Assembly (NCBI GenBank): GCA_905215055.1
Contig: CAJMOH010000007.1
Location: 19,370 to 83,369, forward strand
Length of the DNA stretch: 64,000 nt
Direction: 5' to 3'
Source of the DNA: an uncultured bacterium
GTDB lineage: Bacteria > Bacillota > Clostridia > Oscillospirales > Acutalibacteraceae
The position numbers and the translations under genes were made by a program. Below, in pieces: positions 11,926 through 20,553 of this stretch; position 1 is the stretch's first letter; every line of letters starts with the position of its first letter. The notes below the pieces were generated by a model. The model did no database searches and was not told the origin of the DNA. It saw nothing but the letters and a program-made list of their open reading frames with translations.

Positions 11926-12423
11926 ATGAACGGCTTCGATTGGAACATCTTAGGAATTGTGTTCGCGCTGCTGGGCGGTATGCTGGCAGCTTTGATGGCT
12001 GGAATCGGCTCCGCGGTGGGCGTGGGCATGGCTGGGCAGGCCGCTGCCGGTGCTGTGACGGAAAACCCCTCCCTGTTTGGCAAGGTGCTGGTGCTGCAGC
12101 TGCTTCCCGGCACCCAGGGAATTTACGGCCTGCTGATCGGCTTTATCGTGCTGACCCAGGTGGGCATTTTGGGCGGCGATCCCAATGTGAGCGCTGTAAA
12201 GGGGCTGCTTTACCTGGCCGCCTGCCTGCCTATGGCCGTGGTGGGCCTGGTTTCCGCCCGCTGGCAGACCAAGGCCTCTATCGCCAGTATCTCTCTGCTC
12301 TCCAAAAAGCCGGACCAGTTCGGCAAGGCCATGACGCTGCCCGTTATGGTGGAGACCTACGCCGTGCTGGCTCTGCTGATCTCCATCCTGTCCATTTTCG
12401 GCATTGGCGGGCTGCAGGTATGA
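11926..12423 (+). CDS. ntpK: V-type ATP synthase subunit K (16-kDa proteolipid)
   Basis: The 165-residue protein has four transmembrane helices, a duplicated hairpin as in Enterococcus hirae NtpK. Residues equivalent to the NtpK Na+ site are visible: Leu60, Thr63 and Gln64 in LLPGTQG, Gln114 in ARWQTKAS and Glu143 in MVETYA. This set argues for Na+ rather than H+ coupling (inference from the known NtpK structure). The start is the ATG one base after the ntpI stop, with AAGGAGG upstream. The second helix pair is slightly more divergent than the first. Confidence 0.96.
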   Translation: MNGFDWNILGIVFALLGGMLAALMAGIGSAVGVGMAGQAAAGAVTENPSLFGKVLVLQLLPGTQGIYGLLIGFIVLTQVGILGGDPNVSAVKGLLYLAACLPMAVVGLVSARWQTKASIASISLLSKKPDQFGKAMTLPVMVETYAVLALLISILSIFGIGGLQV

Positions 12424-12459
12424 GCTTTTCCCCATTCACACAGGAAAGGAGTGGGATTG

Positions 12460-13074
12460 ATGACAGGGCTTGACGCCATTTTAGCAACCATCGAGGAGGA
12501 CGCCCAAAACCAGGCCGCCTCTTTGCTGGAGGCTGCCCGGGAGGAGGCCAGGCAGATACTGGAAACCGCTGAAAAGGAGGCGGCACGCCAGTCTCAAGAG
12601 ATTTTAGACGAAGCGCAGAGGCGGGCGGACGCTATCCGGGAACGGGCAGAGTCCGAAGGCCTGCTGGAAAAGCGGGACCAGCTTTTGCGGTGCAAGCAGC
12701 AGCTGATCCGAGAGGCGTTGAACCAGGTGTGCGCCAGCCTGGAAAACGCCCCAGCCGAGGAATATTTCTCCATCCTGCTGGAGCTGGCGGAGCGGGCCGC
12801 TCAGCCTGGAGCGGGCGTCCTGTGGCTGAACGCCCGGGATCTGGAGCGGCTACCCAAGGATTTTCAGCAAAAGCTGGACAAAATCACTCCCCAGGGGAAA
12901 ATACTCCTCTCCCCCACGCCCAAGGAGCTGGAAAGCGGATTTCTCCTGGCCTACGGTCCCATTGAAATGGACTGCACCTTCCCCTCTCTTTTCCAGGATG
13001 TGTACGATCAGCTGCGGGACGCGGCAGGGGCGATTTTATTTGCCCCCGTCCAGGAGGAAAGGGAGGCGCTATGA
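12460..13074 (+). CDS. ntpE: V-type ATP synthase subunit E
   Basis: This 204-residue peripheral stalk subunit has an N-terminal helical coiled coil rich in Ala/Glu/Arg (residues 1-80) and a C-terminal globular domain. ATG 12460 follows AAGGAG by eight bases; an in-frame GTG nine bases upstream has poorer spacing. The stop overlaps the subunit C start by four bases (ATGA), indicating translational coupling. Confidence 0.92.
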   Translation: MTGLDAILATIEEDAQNQAASLLEAAREEARQILETAEKEAARQSQEILDEAQRRADAIRERAESEGLLEKRDQLLRCKQQLIREALNQVCASLENAPAEEYFSILLELAERAAQPGAGVLWLNARDLERLPKDFQQKLDKITPQGKILLSPTPKELESGFLLAYGPIEMDCTFPSLFQDVYDQLRDAAGAILFAPVQEEREAL

Positions 13075-14039
13075 GCCAGGAGTATATTTACGCGGTGGCC
13101 CGGGTGCGGGCCAGGGAGGTTTTTCTTCTGGGAAAAAACGATCTGGAACGGCTGATGGCCTGCCACAGCGAAAAGGAGTGCCTGGGGGTGCTTCGGGACA
13201 AGGGCTGGGGCCGGGGAGAGCGGAGCCTTTCCGCGGAAGAGCTGCTGGCCGCGGAGGAGGAAAAAACCTGGGACTTTCTTCACGAGCTGACCCAGGACGA
13301 GGCCCCCTTCGCCCCCCTGCTGGTCCCCATAGACGGGAACAACCTGAAGGCGGCTGTCAAGTGCGCCGCAGCTCACACAGAGCCCAAAAACGTTTTTCTG
13401 CCCGGAGGGCGCTGGGATGGGGAAGCGCTCCTTGCCATGGCGCAAGAACGAGACTTCTCTCCCCTTCCCCCGGCCTTGGCGCTGGCGGCGGACCGAGCGC
13501 TTCAGACTTTTCTGCAAACGGGGGACGGACAGCTCTGCGACGTGATCCTGGACCGGGCCTGCTTGGAGGAGATTCTCCGGCTGGGAAGGGAAAGCGGTTT
13601 ACCCGTGCTGGAACAGTACGGAGAATGGACCGCAGCCACAGCTGACATACAGCTGGCCTTCCGGGCGGTTAAGGCCGGGAAAAACCGGGAGTTTTTGGAG
13701 CTGGCCCTGGCTCCCTGCCAAAGCCTGGACGCGGCGGCTCTCGCCGCGGCGGCGGCATCGGGAGTAAAAAGCCTTTTGGACTATTTGGCAGCCACCCCTT
13801 ACAGCCAGGGAGTCCAACGGCTGGAGCAGTCTGTCGCCGCCTTTGAAAAGTGGCGGGACGACGGAGCCATCCAGCTGCTTCGGGGCGAAAAGGCAGAGTA
13901 CGAATCGGCAGGACCGCTGGTTGCCTACGCGCTGGCAAGGCGGCGGGAAATTGACGCGGCGCGGATGATCCTTTCCGGCAAGCGCAACGGCCTGGAGGAC
14001 GGGAGAATCCGGGAAAGGCTGAGGGAGACCTATGTATAA
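13071..14039 (+). CDS. ntpC: V-type ATP synthase subunit C (d-type)
   Basis: The 322-residue helical protein links the central rotor shaft to the K ring. It matches the family in length and in the N-terminal pattern YIYAVARVRARE followed by LLGKNDLERL-like text. Its start overlaps the ntpE stop and its own stop overlaps the subunit F start by eight bases. Sequence conservation in this family is low, so identification leans partly on operon order. Confidence 0.9.
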   Translation: MSQEYIYAVARVRAREVFLLGKNDLERLMACHSEKECLGVLRDKGWGRGERSLSAEELLAAEEEKTWDFLHELTQDEAPFAPLLVPIDGNNLKAAVKCAAAHTEPKNVFLPGGRWDGEALLAMAQERDFSPLPPALALAADRALQTFLQTGDGQLCDVILDRACLEEILRLGRESGLPVLEQYGEWTAATADIQLAFRAVKAGKNREFLELALAPCQSLDAAALAAAAASGVKSLLDYLAATPYSQGVQRLEQSVAAFEKWRDDGAIQLLRGEKAEYESAGPLVAYALARRREIDAARMILSGKRNGLEDGRIRERLRETYV

Positions 14040-14352
14040 AATTGGGGTGCTGGGAGACCGGGACAGCGTCTATGGCTTTGGCGCCTTGGGGCTGGAAGTG
14101 TTTCCTGTGGAGGAGCCGGAGGCCGGGGCCAAGCTGCTGCGGCGGCTGGCGGAAGAGGGATATGCCGTCCTCTATGTGACAGAGGCACTGTGCGCCCAAA
14201 TTCCCGACGAGCTGGAGCGGCTGCGGGAACGTCCCCTGCCGGCGGTGGTGCCGATTCCGGGAATCTATGGCAACACCGGAATGGGACTCCAGCAGGTGAA
14301 ACGCTCGGTGGAACAGGCGGTTGGCTCTGACATTCTGGCAAACGAATCCTGA
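14032..14352 (+). CDS. ntpG: V-type ATP synthase subunit F
   Basis: The 106-residue protein begins MYKIGVLGDRDSVYGFGALG, the typical Rossmann-like start of subunit F (NtpG in Enterococcus). It ends with the PGIYGNTGMGL type of loop. It binds subunit D in the rotor shaft. It overlaps subunit C by eight bases and precedes subunit A by 24 bases. Confidence 0.94.
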   Translation: MYKIGVLGDRDSVYGFGALGLEVFPVEEPEAGAKLLRRLAEEGYAVLYVTEALCAQIPDELERLRERPLPAVVPIPGIYGNTGMGLQQVKRSVEQAVGSDILANES

Positions 14353-14376
14353 GAAAAGAAGCGGGTGAATCATAAA

Positions 14377-16149
14377 ATGAGCAAAGGCACCATCAAAAAG
14401 GTGGCCGGTCCCCTGGTGATTGCCAAGGGCATGCGGGACGCCAACATGTACGATGTGGTGCGGGTCAGCGAGAAACGCTTGACCGGCGAAATCATTGAAA
14501 TGCACGGAGACGAGGCCTCCATCCAGGTGTATGAGGAAACCTCAGGCCTGGCTCCCGGGGCGCCGGTAGAATCCACTGGAGAACCGATGAGCGTAGAGCT
14601 GGGACCCGGGCTGATCGGCAGCATTTACGACGGCATCCAGCGGCCCTTGGACGACATCATGCGAATCTCCGGGAACAACCTTCAGCGAGGCGTGGAGGTC
14701 CCCTCTCTGAAACGGGAGATAAAATGGGAATTTGTTCCCGCCATGCGGCCCGGCGACAGCGTTGCCGCCGGAGACGTGCTGGGCGCTGTGCAAGAGACGG
14801 AGCTTGTCTCTCACAAAATCCTGGTCCCGCCGGGGCTTGTTGGCACGCTGAAGGACATCCGTTCCGGGGAATTTACCGTGACGGAGACAGTGGCTGTGGT
14901 GGAAACCCCCGACGGCCGGGAGGTCCCCCTCAGCATGATGCAGCGCTGGCCGGTGCGGAGAGGGCGGCCCTATCAAAAAAAGCTCTCCCCCAACATGCCC
15001 CTGGTGACGGGGCAGCGGGTGATTGACACCTTTTTCCCCATTGCCAAGGGCGGCGTGGCGGCGGTGCCGGGACCTTTCGGCAGCGGTAAAACCGTGGTGC
15101 AGCACCAGCTGGCCAAGTGGGCCGAGGCGGACATTGTGGTTTACATCGGCTGCGGCGAGCGTGGCAACGAGATGACCGACGTGCTCAATGAGTTTCCCGA
15201 GCTGGTGGACCCCAAGACAGGCTACTCCCTGATGAAGCGCACCGTGCTGATCGCCAACACCTCTGACATGCCGGTGGCAGCCCGGGAGGCCTCTATCTAC
15301 ACGGGCATCACCATCGCGGAGTATTTCCGGGACATGGGGTACTCGGTGGCGCTGATGGCGGACTCCACCTCCCGGTGGGCCGAGGCCTTGCGGGAAATGT
15401 CCGGACGGCTGGAGGAAATGCCAGGCGAGGAAGGCTATCCCGCCTATCTGGGAAGCCGTCTCGCCCAGTTTTACGAGCGGGCAGGACGGGTGGTCACTTT
15501 GGGAACCCAAGAACGGGAAGGCACTCTGTCGGTGATTGGAGCGGTATCCCCTCCCGGCGGCGACATTTCCGAGCCGGTGGCCCAAGCTACCCTGCGGATT
15601 GTGAAGGTGTTCTGGGGATTGGATTCCAACCTGGCCTACAAGCGGCACTTCCCGGCCATCAACTGGCTGACCAGCTACTCCCTGTATCTGGATACTCTGG
15701 AGCCTTGGTTTGCCAGGCATGTGTCCAGCGACTGGGTGGAGCTGCGGGCCAAGCTGATGGGGCTTTTGCAGGACGAGGCCGAGCTGGAGGAAATTGTCCA
15801 GCTGGTGGGCATGGACGCTCTTTCCGCCCCAGACCGGCTGAAGCTGGAAGCCGCCCGTTCCATCCGGGAGGACTTTTTGCATCAAAACGCCTTTGACGAG
15901 GTGGACACCTACACGCCGCTTTCCAAGCAGCACGCCATGATGGAGCTGATTCTCAGCTATTATGAGAAAAGTCTGGCCGCCCTGGGGGACGGCGTGGGCA
16001 TTGAGGCGCTGGTTTCCCTGCCTGCCCGGGAGCAGATCGGCCGGTTCAAATATGTGGAGCCGGAGCAGGTGGAGGAGCGTTATCAGGCGGTGGAGCGTCA
16101 GTTGGAGCAGGAGCTGACCCAAGCCAGAGCAGCAAAGGAGGAATTGTAA
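14377..16149 (+). CDS. ntpA: V-type ATP synthase catalytic subunit A
   Basis: The 590-residue catalytic subunit hydrolyses or makes ATP. It starts MSKGTIKKVAGPLVIA and has the P-loop GPFGSGKTVVQHQLAKW (about residues 231-247), the catalytic GERGNEM motif and the SRWAEALREMSGRLEEMPGE signature. The family-specific insertion before the P-loop is present. I chose ATG 14377 because it fits the family start and has a GGGTGA element upstream; GTG 14365 in frame is an alternative that adds four residues. Its stop shares one base with the ntpB start. Confidence 0.97.
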   Translation: MSKGTIKKVAGPLVIAKGMRDANMYDVVRVSEKRLTGEIIEMHGDEASIQVYEETSGLAPGAPVESTGEPMSVELGPGLIGSIYDGIQRPLDDIMRISGNNLQRGVEVPSLKREIKWEFVPAMRPGDSVAAGDVLGAVQETELVSHKILVPPGLVGTLKDIRSGEFTVTETVAVVETPDGREVPLSMMQRWPVRRGRPYQKKLSPNMPLVTGQRVIDTFFPIAKGGVAAVPGPFGSGKTVVQHQLAKWAEADIVVYIGCGERGNEMTDVLNEFPELVDPKTGYSLMKRTVLIANTSDMPVAAREASIYTGITIAEYFRDMGYSVALMADSTSRWAEALREMSGRLEEMPGEEGYPAYLGSRLAQFYERAGRVVTLGTQEREGTLSVIGAVSPPGGDISEPVAQATLRIVKVFWGLDSNLAYKRHFPAINWLTSYSLYLDTLEPWFARHVSSDWVELRAKLMGLLQDEAELEEIVQLVGMDALSAPDRLKLEAARSIREDFLHQNAFDEVDTYTPLSKQHAMMELILSYYEKSLAALGDGVGIEALVSLPAREQIGRFKYVEPEQVEERYQAVERQLEQELTQARAAKEEL

Positions 16150-17522
16150 TGCCAAAGGAATACCGGACCATTCAGGAAGTGGCAGGACCTCTGATGCTGG
16201 TGAAGGGCGTAGAGGGCGTAGCCTATGACGAGCTGGGGGAAATTGAGCTCTTCAACGGGGAGCGCCGCCGGTGCAAGGTACTGGAGATCAACGAGGGCAA
16301 CGCCCTGGTTCAGCTGTTTGAAAGCTCCACAGGCATCAACCTGGAGAGCAGCAAGGTGCGTTTTCTGGGCAGAAGCATGGAGCTGGGCGTCAGCGCCGAC
16401 ATGCTGGGACGGGTATTCGACGGCCTGGGCCGGCCCATTGACGGCGGGCCGGAGATTCTTCCCGACAAGCGGGCGGACATAAACGGTCTGCCCATGAACC
16501 CTGCTGCCCGGAATTATCCCCAGGAATTTATCCAGACAGGAGTTTCCGCCATTGACGGGCTGAACACCCTGGTGCGGGGACAAAAGCTGCCCATCTTCTC
16601 CGCCAGCGGTCTTCCCCACGCCCAGCTGGCGGCCCAGATTGCCCGACAGGCCAAGGTCCGCGGCACGGAGGAGCCTTTCGCCGTGGTGTTTGCCGCCATG
16701 GGTATCACCTTTGAGGAGTCGGACTTTTTTGTGAAGAGTTTCCAGGAGACGGGGGCCATTGACCGGACAGTGCTGTTTGTAAACCTGGCCAACGACCCGG
16801 CGGTAGAGCGTATCGCCACCCCCCGCATGGCTCTTACCGCGGCGGAGCACCTGGCCTTTGAAAAGGGTATGCATGTGCTGGTGATCCTGACGGACATCAC
16901 CAACTACGCCGACGCTCTGCGAGAGGTCTCCGCCGCCCGGAAGGAAGTGCCCGGCCGGCGGGGGTATCCCGGCTATATGTACACAGACCTGGCCTCCCTG
17001 TACGAGCGGGCGGGCCGGCAGAAGGGAAAATCCGGTTCCATCACCCTGATCCCCATTTTGACCATGCCCGAGGACGACAAAACCCACCCCATTCCCGACC
17101 TGACTGGGTATATCACCGAGGGGCAGATCATCCTCAGCCGGGAGCTGTACCGGAAGAACATCGCCCCGCCCATCGACGTGCTGCCCTCTTTGTCCCGGTT
17201 AAAGGACAAGGGCATTGGCGAGGGAAAAACCCGGAAGGACCACTCTGCCACCATGAACCAGCTATTCGCCGCCTATGCCCGAGGCAAGGAGGCCAAAGAG
17301 CTGATGGTGGTTTTGGGAGAGGCGGCGCTGACGGACATCGACAAGCTGTACGCCCAGTTCGCCGACACCTTTGAAAAGGAGTACGTCTCTCAGGGCTATC
17401 GGACAGACCGCTCCATTGAGGCAACGTTGGATCTGGGCTGGAAGCTGCTGCGGATTCTCCCCAGAAGCGAGCTGAAGCGCATCAGCGACAGGCTTTTGGA
17501 CGAGTATTACGGAAAGGTGTGA
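16149..17522 (+). CDS. ntpB: V-type ATP synthase subunit B (non-catalytic)
   Basis: The 457-residue regulatory subunit alternates with A in the hexamer. It starts YRTIQEVAGPLMLVKGV. It carries FSASGLPHAQLAAQIARQA where A has the P-loop, so it lacks the Walker lysine, and it shows the conserved GRRGYPGYMYTDL segment. The start ATG overlaps the last base of ntpA. An AAAGGAGG site lies inside the end of ntpA. Confidence 0.97.
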   Translation: MPKEYRTIQEVAGPLMLVKGVEGVAYDELGEIELFNGERRRCKVLEINEGNALVQLFESSTGINLESSKVRFLGRSMELGVSADMLGRVFDGLGRPIDGGPEILPDKRADINGLPMNPAARNYPQEFIQTGVSAIDGLNTLVRGQKLPIFSASGLPHAQLAAQIARQAKVRGTEEPFAVVFAAMGITFEESDFFVKSFQETGAIDRTVLFVNLANDPAVERIATPRMALTAAEHLAFEKGMHVLVILTDITNYADALREVSAARKEVPGRRGYPGYMYTDLASLYERAGRQKGKSGSITLIPILTMPEDDKTHPIPDLTGYITEGQIILSRELYRKNIAPPIDVLPSLSRLKDKGIGEGKTRKDHSATMNQLFAAYARGKEAKELMVVLGEAALTDIDKLYAQFADTFEKEYVSQGYRTDRSIEATLDLGWKLLRILPRSELKRISDRLLDEYYGKV

Positions 17523-17528
17523 TAGCCG

Positions 17529-18188
17529 GTGGCGGAACGTTTACAGGTAAATCCCACCCGTATGGAGCTGACCCGCCTGAAGAAAAAGCTCAACACCGCC
17601 ACCCGGGGCCACAAGCTGCTGAAGGATAAGCGGGATGAGCTGATGCGGCAGTTTTTGGACCGGGTGCGGGAAAACCGCAGGCTCCGTTTGGAGGTGGAGG
17701 CTGGAATCAAGGCGGCAAACCAGGAATTTCTGCTGGCGCGGGCCAGCATGCAGGACGCCGCCCTGAACACGGCGCTGCTGGCGCCCAAGCAGCGGGTCAG
17801 CCTGGAGTGCGAGGTGGAAAACGTCATGAGCGTGGAGGTGCCAAGGTTCACCTTCCACACCAGAACGCCGGAGCAGGGCGACATGTTCTCCTATGGCTTT
17901 GCCTTCACCTCAGGGGATCTGGACGGGGCTGTGGAGGCTCTGGCGGCGGTGTTTCCCGCCATGCTGCGGCTGGCGGAGAGCGAAAAGGCCTGCCAGCTGA
18001 TGGCGGCGGAAATTGAAAAAACCCGCCGGCGGGTCAACGCCCTGGAGCATGTGATGATTCCCCAGCTGCAGGAGACGATTCGCTACATCACCATGAAGCT
18101 GGATGAAAATGAGCGCTCCACCCAGGTGCGGCTGATGAAGGTGAAGGACATGATGCTTCAGCAGGCCCACGGGTATGAAACCTTCTAA
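17529..18188 (+). CDS. ntpD: V-type ATP synthase subunit D
   Basis: The 219-residue central shaft protein has two long helices. The N-terminal pattern VNPTRMELTRLKKKL and the C-terminal RRVNALEHVMIPQL motif are diagnostic. The start is a GTG preceded by GGAAAGGTG, six bases after the ntpB stop. It is the last gene of the operon, followed 16 bases later by a terminator. Confidence 0.95.
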   Translation: MAERLQVNPTRMELTRLKKKLNTATRGHKLLKDKRDELMRQFLDRVRENRRLRLEVEAGIKAANQEFLLARASMQDAALNTALLAPKQRVSLECEVENVMSVEVPRFTFHTRTPEQGDMFSYGFAFTSGDLDGAVEALAAVFPAMLRLAESEKACQLMAAEIEKTRRRVNALEHVMIPQLQETIRYITMKLDENERSTQVRLMKVKDMMLQQAHGYETF

Positions 18189-18204
18189 GCGCACTTTGGC
18201 AAGG

Positions 18205-18231
18205 AAAAGAGCTGGAAACAGCTCTTTTTTC
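18205..18231 (+). terminator. Intrinsic terminator of the V-ATPase operon
   Basis: An AAAAGAGCTG stem with a GAAA loop pairs with CAGCTCTTTT, followed by further Ts. Confidence 0.9.
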
Positions 18232-18238
18232 TTTGCCC

Positions 18239-18267
18239 TTTGCTTTTCCGCGGGTTCGTGGTATAAT
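18239..18267 (+). promoter_or_regulatory. Promoter for the transglutaminase-like gene
   Basis: TTTGCT and a perfect TATAAT are 17 bases apart. They sit between the ATPase terminator and the next ribosome site. Confidence 0.6.
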
Positions 18268-18316
18268 CGTGGAAAGGAAAAATCAGCCCGGCTGCCGGGT
18301 ACAGGAGGAATCCCCT

Positions 18317-19681
18317 ATGTTGGACCAGATACAATATTTGGAAATACCTTTGCCAGAGGACATTGAAAAAGCAAAGTGGTGCGGAGACTTCCCTCGCGCC
18401 CAGCGGCTGATCCGTCAGCGGCTGGAGGGAGGCAGACTTCCCTTTGCCGTTCAAAAGCGTCTGGAGCTGGAACGGGAAATTTTAAAGCGCCTTCCCTTGG
18501 ACTACTGTTACAGTGAGGAAGAGGGTCTGGCAATCCTGCGGGAGCACATCCCGGATTTCACCCAGGAGGAGCTGCAGCAGCTGGAGGACTCCGGCGCCAT
18601 CGACTGGGTATATGTACAGGGAAAACCCGCTTTCAGCCGGCGGTTTTACGAGACCTTGGAAAAGGTCTACCCGGACATTGCCCGGCGCGCCGGCCTGTCC
18701 CCCGCAGAGGAAGGCAAGGAAAAGCAGCTGCTCAACGATGTGATCCACGAAATGCGGGAGCAAGGGTTCGCCGCCAGAAAAATCCGCCTGCGGGCCAGCT
18801 TTCGCATTGAGGACGAGTCCTTCCGCCCGGGGGAAACGGTGCGGGTTCACCTGCCCATTCCCGCCGCCGCGGTGAACATGAGGAACATTCAGATCTTAGG
18901 CCATTTCCCGGAGAAGGCTGTCATCGCCCCGGAAAGCGCCGGACAACGAACCATCTGCTTCACCTGCGCGCCGGAGGAAAACCATCCCTTCACCGTGGAT
19001 TACGAATATGAATCTCGGGTGACATACTGCCAGCCGGACCCAGACAAGGTCTCCCCCATTCAGCCCAGCTTTGACACCTGGGAGCAGGCGCCCCACATTC
19101 GCTTCACCCCCTTTATCAAGGCCCTGTGCCGGGAGCTTTCCGCCGGGGAAACCAACCCTCTCAAGCTGGCCCGAAAATTCTACGACTACTGCACCACGGT
19201 AGTGACATATTCCTACATGCGGGAATACTTTGCCATCACCCAAATTCCCGAATACGCCGGGTTGAATCAAAAGGGCGACTGCGGCGTACAGGCCCTGCTG
19301 TTCATCACTCTGTGCCGCTGCGCCGGAATTCCGGCACGGTGGCAAAGCGGTCTGTATGTAACTCCCTATTATCAGGGCTGTCACGACTGGGCACAGTTTT
19401 ACATCGCCCCCTATGGCTGGCTGTTCGCGGACTGCTCCTTTGGCGGCAGCGCTTACCGGGCTGGAAACCACCTGCGGCACCAGCACTATTTTGGCAATCT
19501 GGACCCCTACCGCATGGCGGCGAACTCCCAATTTCAGTGGGAGTTTGACCCACCCAAGTCCCAGCTGCGGGCGGATCCCTATGACAACCAGCGGGGCGAA
19601 GGAGAGTATGGCGATCACGGCCTGAGCCGGGAGGAGTTTGAAGTGAGTTGGGAGCTGCTGGAAATGACCAGAGTGGACTGA
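18317..19681 (+). CDS. Transglutaminase-like domain protein
   Basis: This 454-residue protein has no signal peptide, so it is probably cytoplasmic. The C-terminal half carries a transglutaminase-like (papain-fold) domain with an apparent catalytic triad: Cys in GDCGVQALLF (about residue 321), His in CHDWAQFYI (about 355) and Asp in FADCSFGG (about 371). The N-terminal ~180 residues are unrecognised and the central part (about 180-240) looks beta-rich. Members of this superfamily are usually peptidases or amidases rather than cross-linking enzymes. The substrate is unknown. ATG 18317 follows AGGAGG; upstream in-frame codons lie in the promoter. Confidence 0.8.
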   Translation: MLDQIQYLEIPLPEDIEKAKWCGDFPRAQRLIRQRLEGGRLPFAVQKRLELEREILKRLPLDYCYSEEEGLAILREHIPDFTQEELQQLEDSGAIDWVYVQGKPAFSRRFYETLEKVYPDIARRAGLSPAEEGKEKQLLNDVIHEMREQGFAARKIRLRASFRIEDESFRPGETVRVHLPIPAAAVNMRNIQILGHFPEKAVIAPESAGQRTICFTCAPEENHPFTVDYEYESRVTYCQPDPDKVSPIQPSFDTWEQAPHIRFTPFIKALCRELSAGETNPLKLARKFYDYCTTVVTYSYMREYFAITQIPEYAGLNQKGDCGVQALLFITLCRCAGIPARWQSGLYVTPYYQGCHDWAQFYIAPYGWLFADCSFGGSAYRAGNHLRHQHYFGNLDPYRMAANSQFQWEFDPPKSQLRADPYDNQRGEGEYGDHGLSREEFEVSWELLEMTRVD

Positions 19682-19685
19682 CAGC

Positions 19686-19719
19686 AAAAAAAGGGCGGCC
19701 CGAAAGCCGTCCTTTTTTT
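19686..19719 (+). terminator. Intrinsic terminator between convergent genes
   Basis: An AAGGGCGGC stem pairs with GCCGTCCTT and is flanked by seven As and seven Ts. It may serve both the upstream plus-strand gene and the minus-strand rubredoxin gene. Confidence 0.88.
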
Positions 19720-19731
19720 GCAAAGCGGGGG

Positions 19732-19890
19732 TTACTCCTTAGAGAACTGGTCCTTGCCTACGCCGCACAGGGGGCAGACCCAATCCTCGGGAAGATCTTC
19801 AAACTTGGTGCCGGGGGCAATGCCGTTATCGGGATCGCCCACCTCGGGATCATAGCGGTAGCCGCAAACGTCGCACACATACACTTCCAT
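19732..19890 (-). CDS. Rubredoxin
   Basis: This 52-residue electron carrier binds a single Fe through two Cys pairs, both visible: CDVCGY (Cys6 and Cys9) and CPLCGVGKDQF (Cys39 and Cys42). The spacing and length are those of classic rubredoxins, with the conserved DPDNGIAPGTKFEDLP segment between. The ATG follows AGGAGG. In anaerobes such proteins typically pass electrons to rubrerythrin or superoxide reductase, or to oxidoreductases; none of these is adjacent. I see nothing else in the gap 19891-20101. Confidence 0.96.
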   Translation of the reverse strand: MEVYVCDVCGYRYDPEVGDPDNGIAPGTKFEDLPEDWVCPLCGVGKDQFSKE

Positions 19891-20101
19891 TGGTTTGAAC
19901 CTCCTTTGTTTTTACGCGGCAGGAAAAATATCCCGCCACACTTCCCCTTCATAATATTCCACTTTGTGAGTGTTATTATTCTTTACTAGAACAATCAAGA
20001 AAATTCTTTTCGAGAAAACACAGGCGCGGTTTTCAGAGATTTTTTTGGAAAAATCCTTTCATATCACATTGCAGGAAAGGGTTTTCTGTGCTATCCTTTT
20101 A

Positions 20102-20461
20102 TCAAGGATTTTCGTCCCGCCGGACCAGCAGCGCCAGCATATGCGGGGGTCTGTTCTGAAACTGGAAGGCCTTGGCCTTTTCCTCCTCCGTGCAGCCATA
20201 GAGGAGTTTTATTTCTGTTTCCATCTTGGGCAGGTCCGCCACACAGAGAAGGGCGTCTAAAACAGGGGGCTGGCTGGAGCCTATCCACACATCCACTCCC
20301 TCTCCATCTATGGCGGAAAAGCCTTCCAAATAGCCGTAATCCAGGGGATAAATCATTTCGGGAAATTTGGGGTGGGACGAGCCTTTCGGCCTGTCAATCC
20401 GCAGGGGCAGGCTGGTGAAAAGCCGGTCCAGCGCCTGCCAAAAAAGCGGGCTTCTTTCCAC
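20102..20461 (-). CDS. Small inorganic pyrophosphatase-like protein
   Basis: The 119-residue protein contains a compact version of the family I pyrophosphatase core: RIDRPKGSSHPKFPEMIYPLDYGYLEG followed by DGEGVDVWIGS. This corresponds to the RPKGS, YP-DYG and GDxxDV regions of soluble pyrophosphatases. It is shorter than canonical PPases (about 170 residues) and lacks the second conserved Asp cluster, so true pyrophosphatase activity is uncertain. The start is a GTG with AAAGGAGA upstream. It is divergent from uxuA. Confidence 0.75.
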   Translation of the reverse strand: MERSPLFWQALDRLFTSLPLRIDRPKGSSHPKFPEMIYPLDYGYLEGFSAIDGEGVDVWIGSSQPPVLDALLCVADLPKMETEIKLLYGCTEEEKAKAFQFQNRPPHMLALLVRRDENP

Positions 20462-20498
20462 GGGAGTTCTCTCCTTTCCGGGGATTCCTATTTTCGTT

Positions 20499-20527
20499 AT
20501 TATAACTCATCGCAGACTGGCTGTCCA
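20499..20527 (-). promoter_or_regulatory. Promoter for the pyrophosphatase-like gene
   Basis: On the minus strand TGGACA and TATAAT are 17 bases apart, 38 bases upstream of the GTG start. Confidence 0.75.
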
Positions 20528-20553
20528 GAATGGATGGCAGGGAGGATTTTTAT

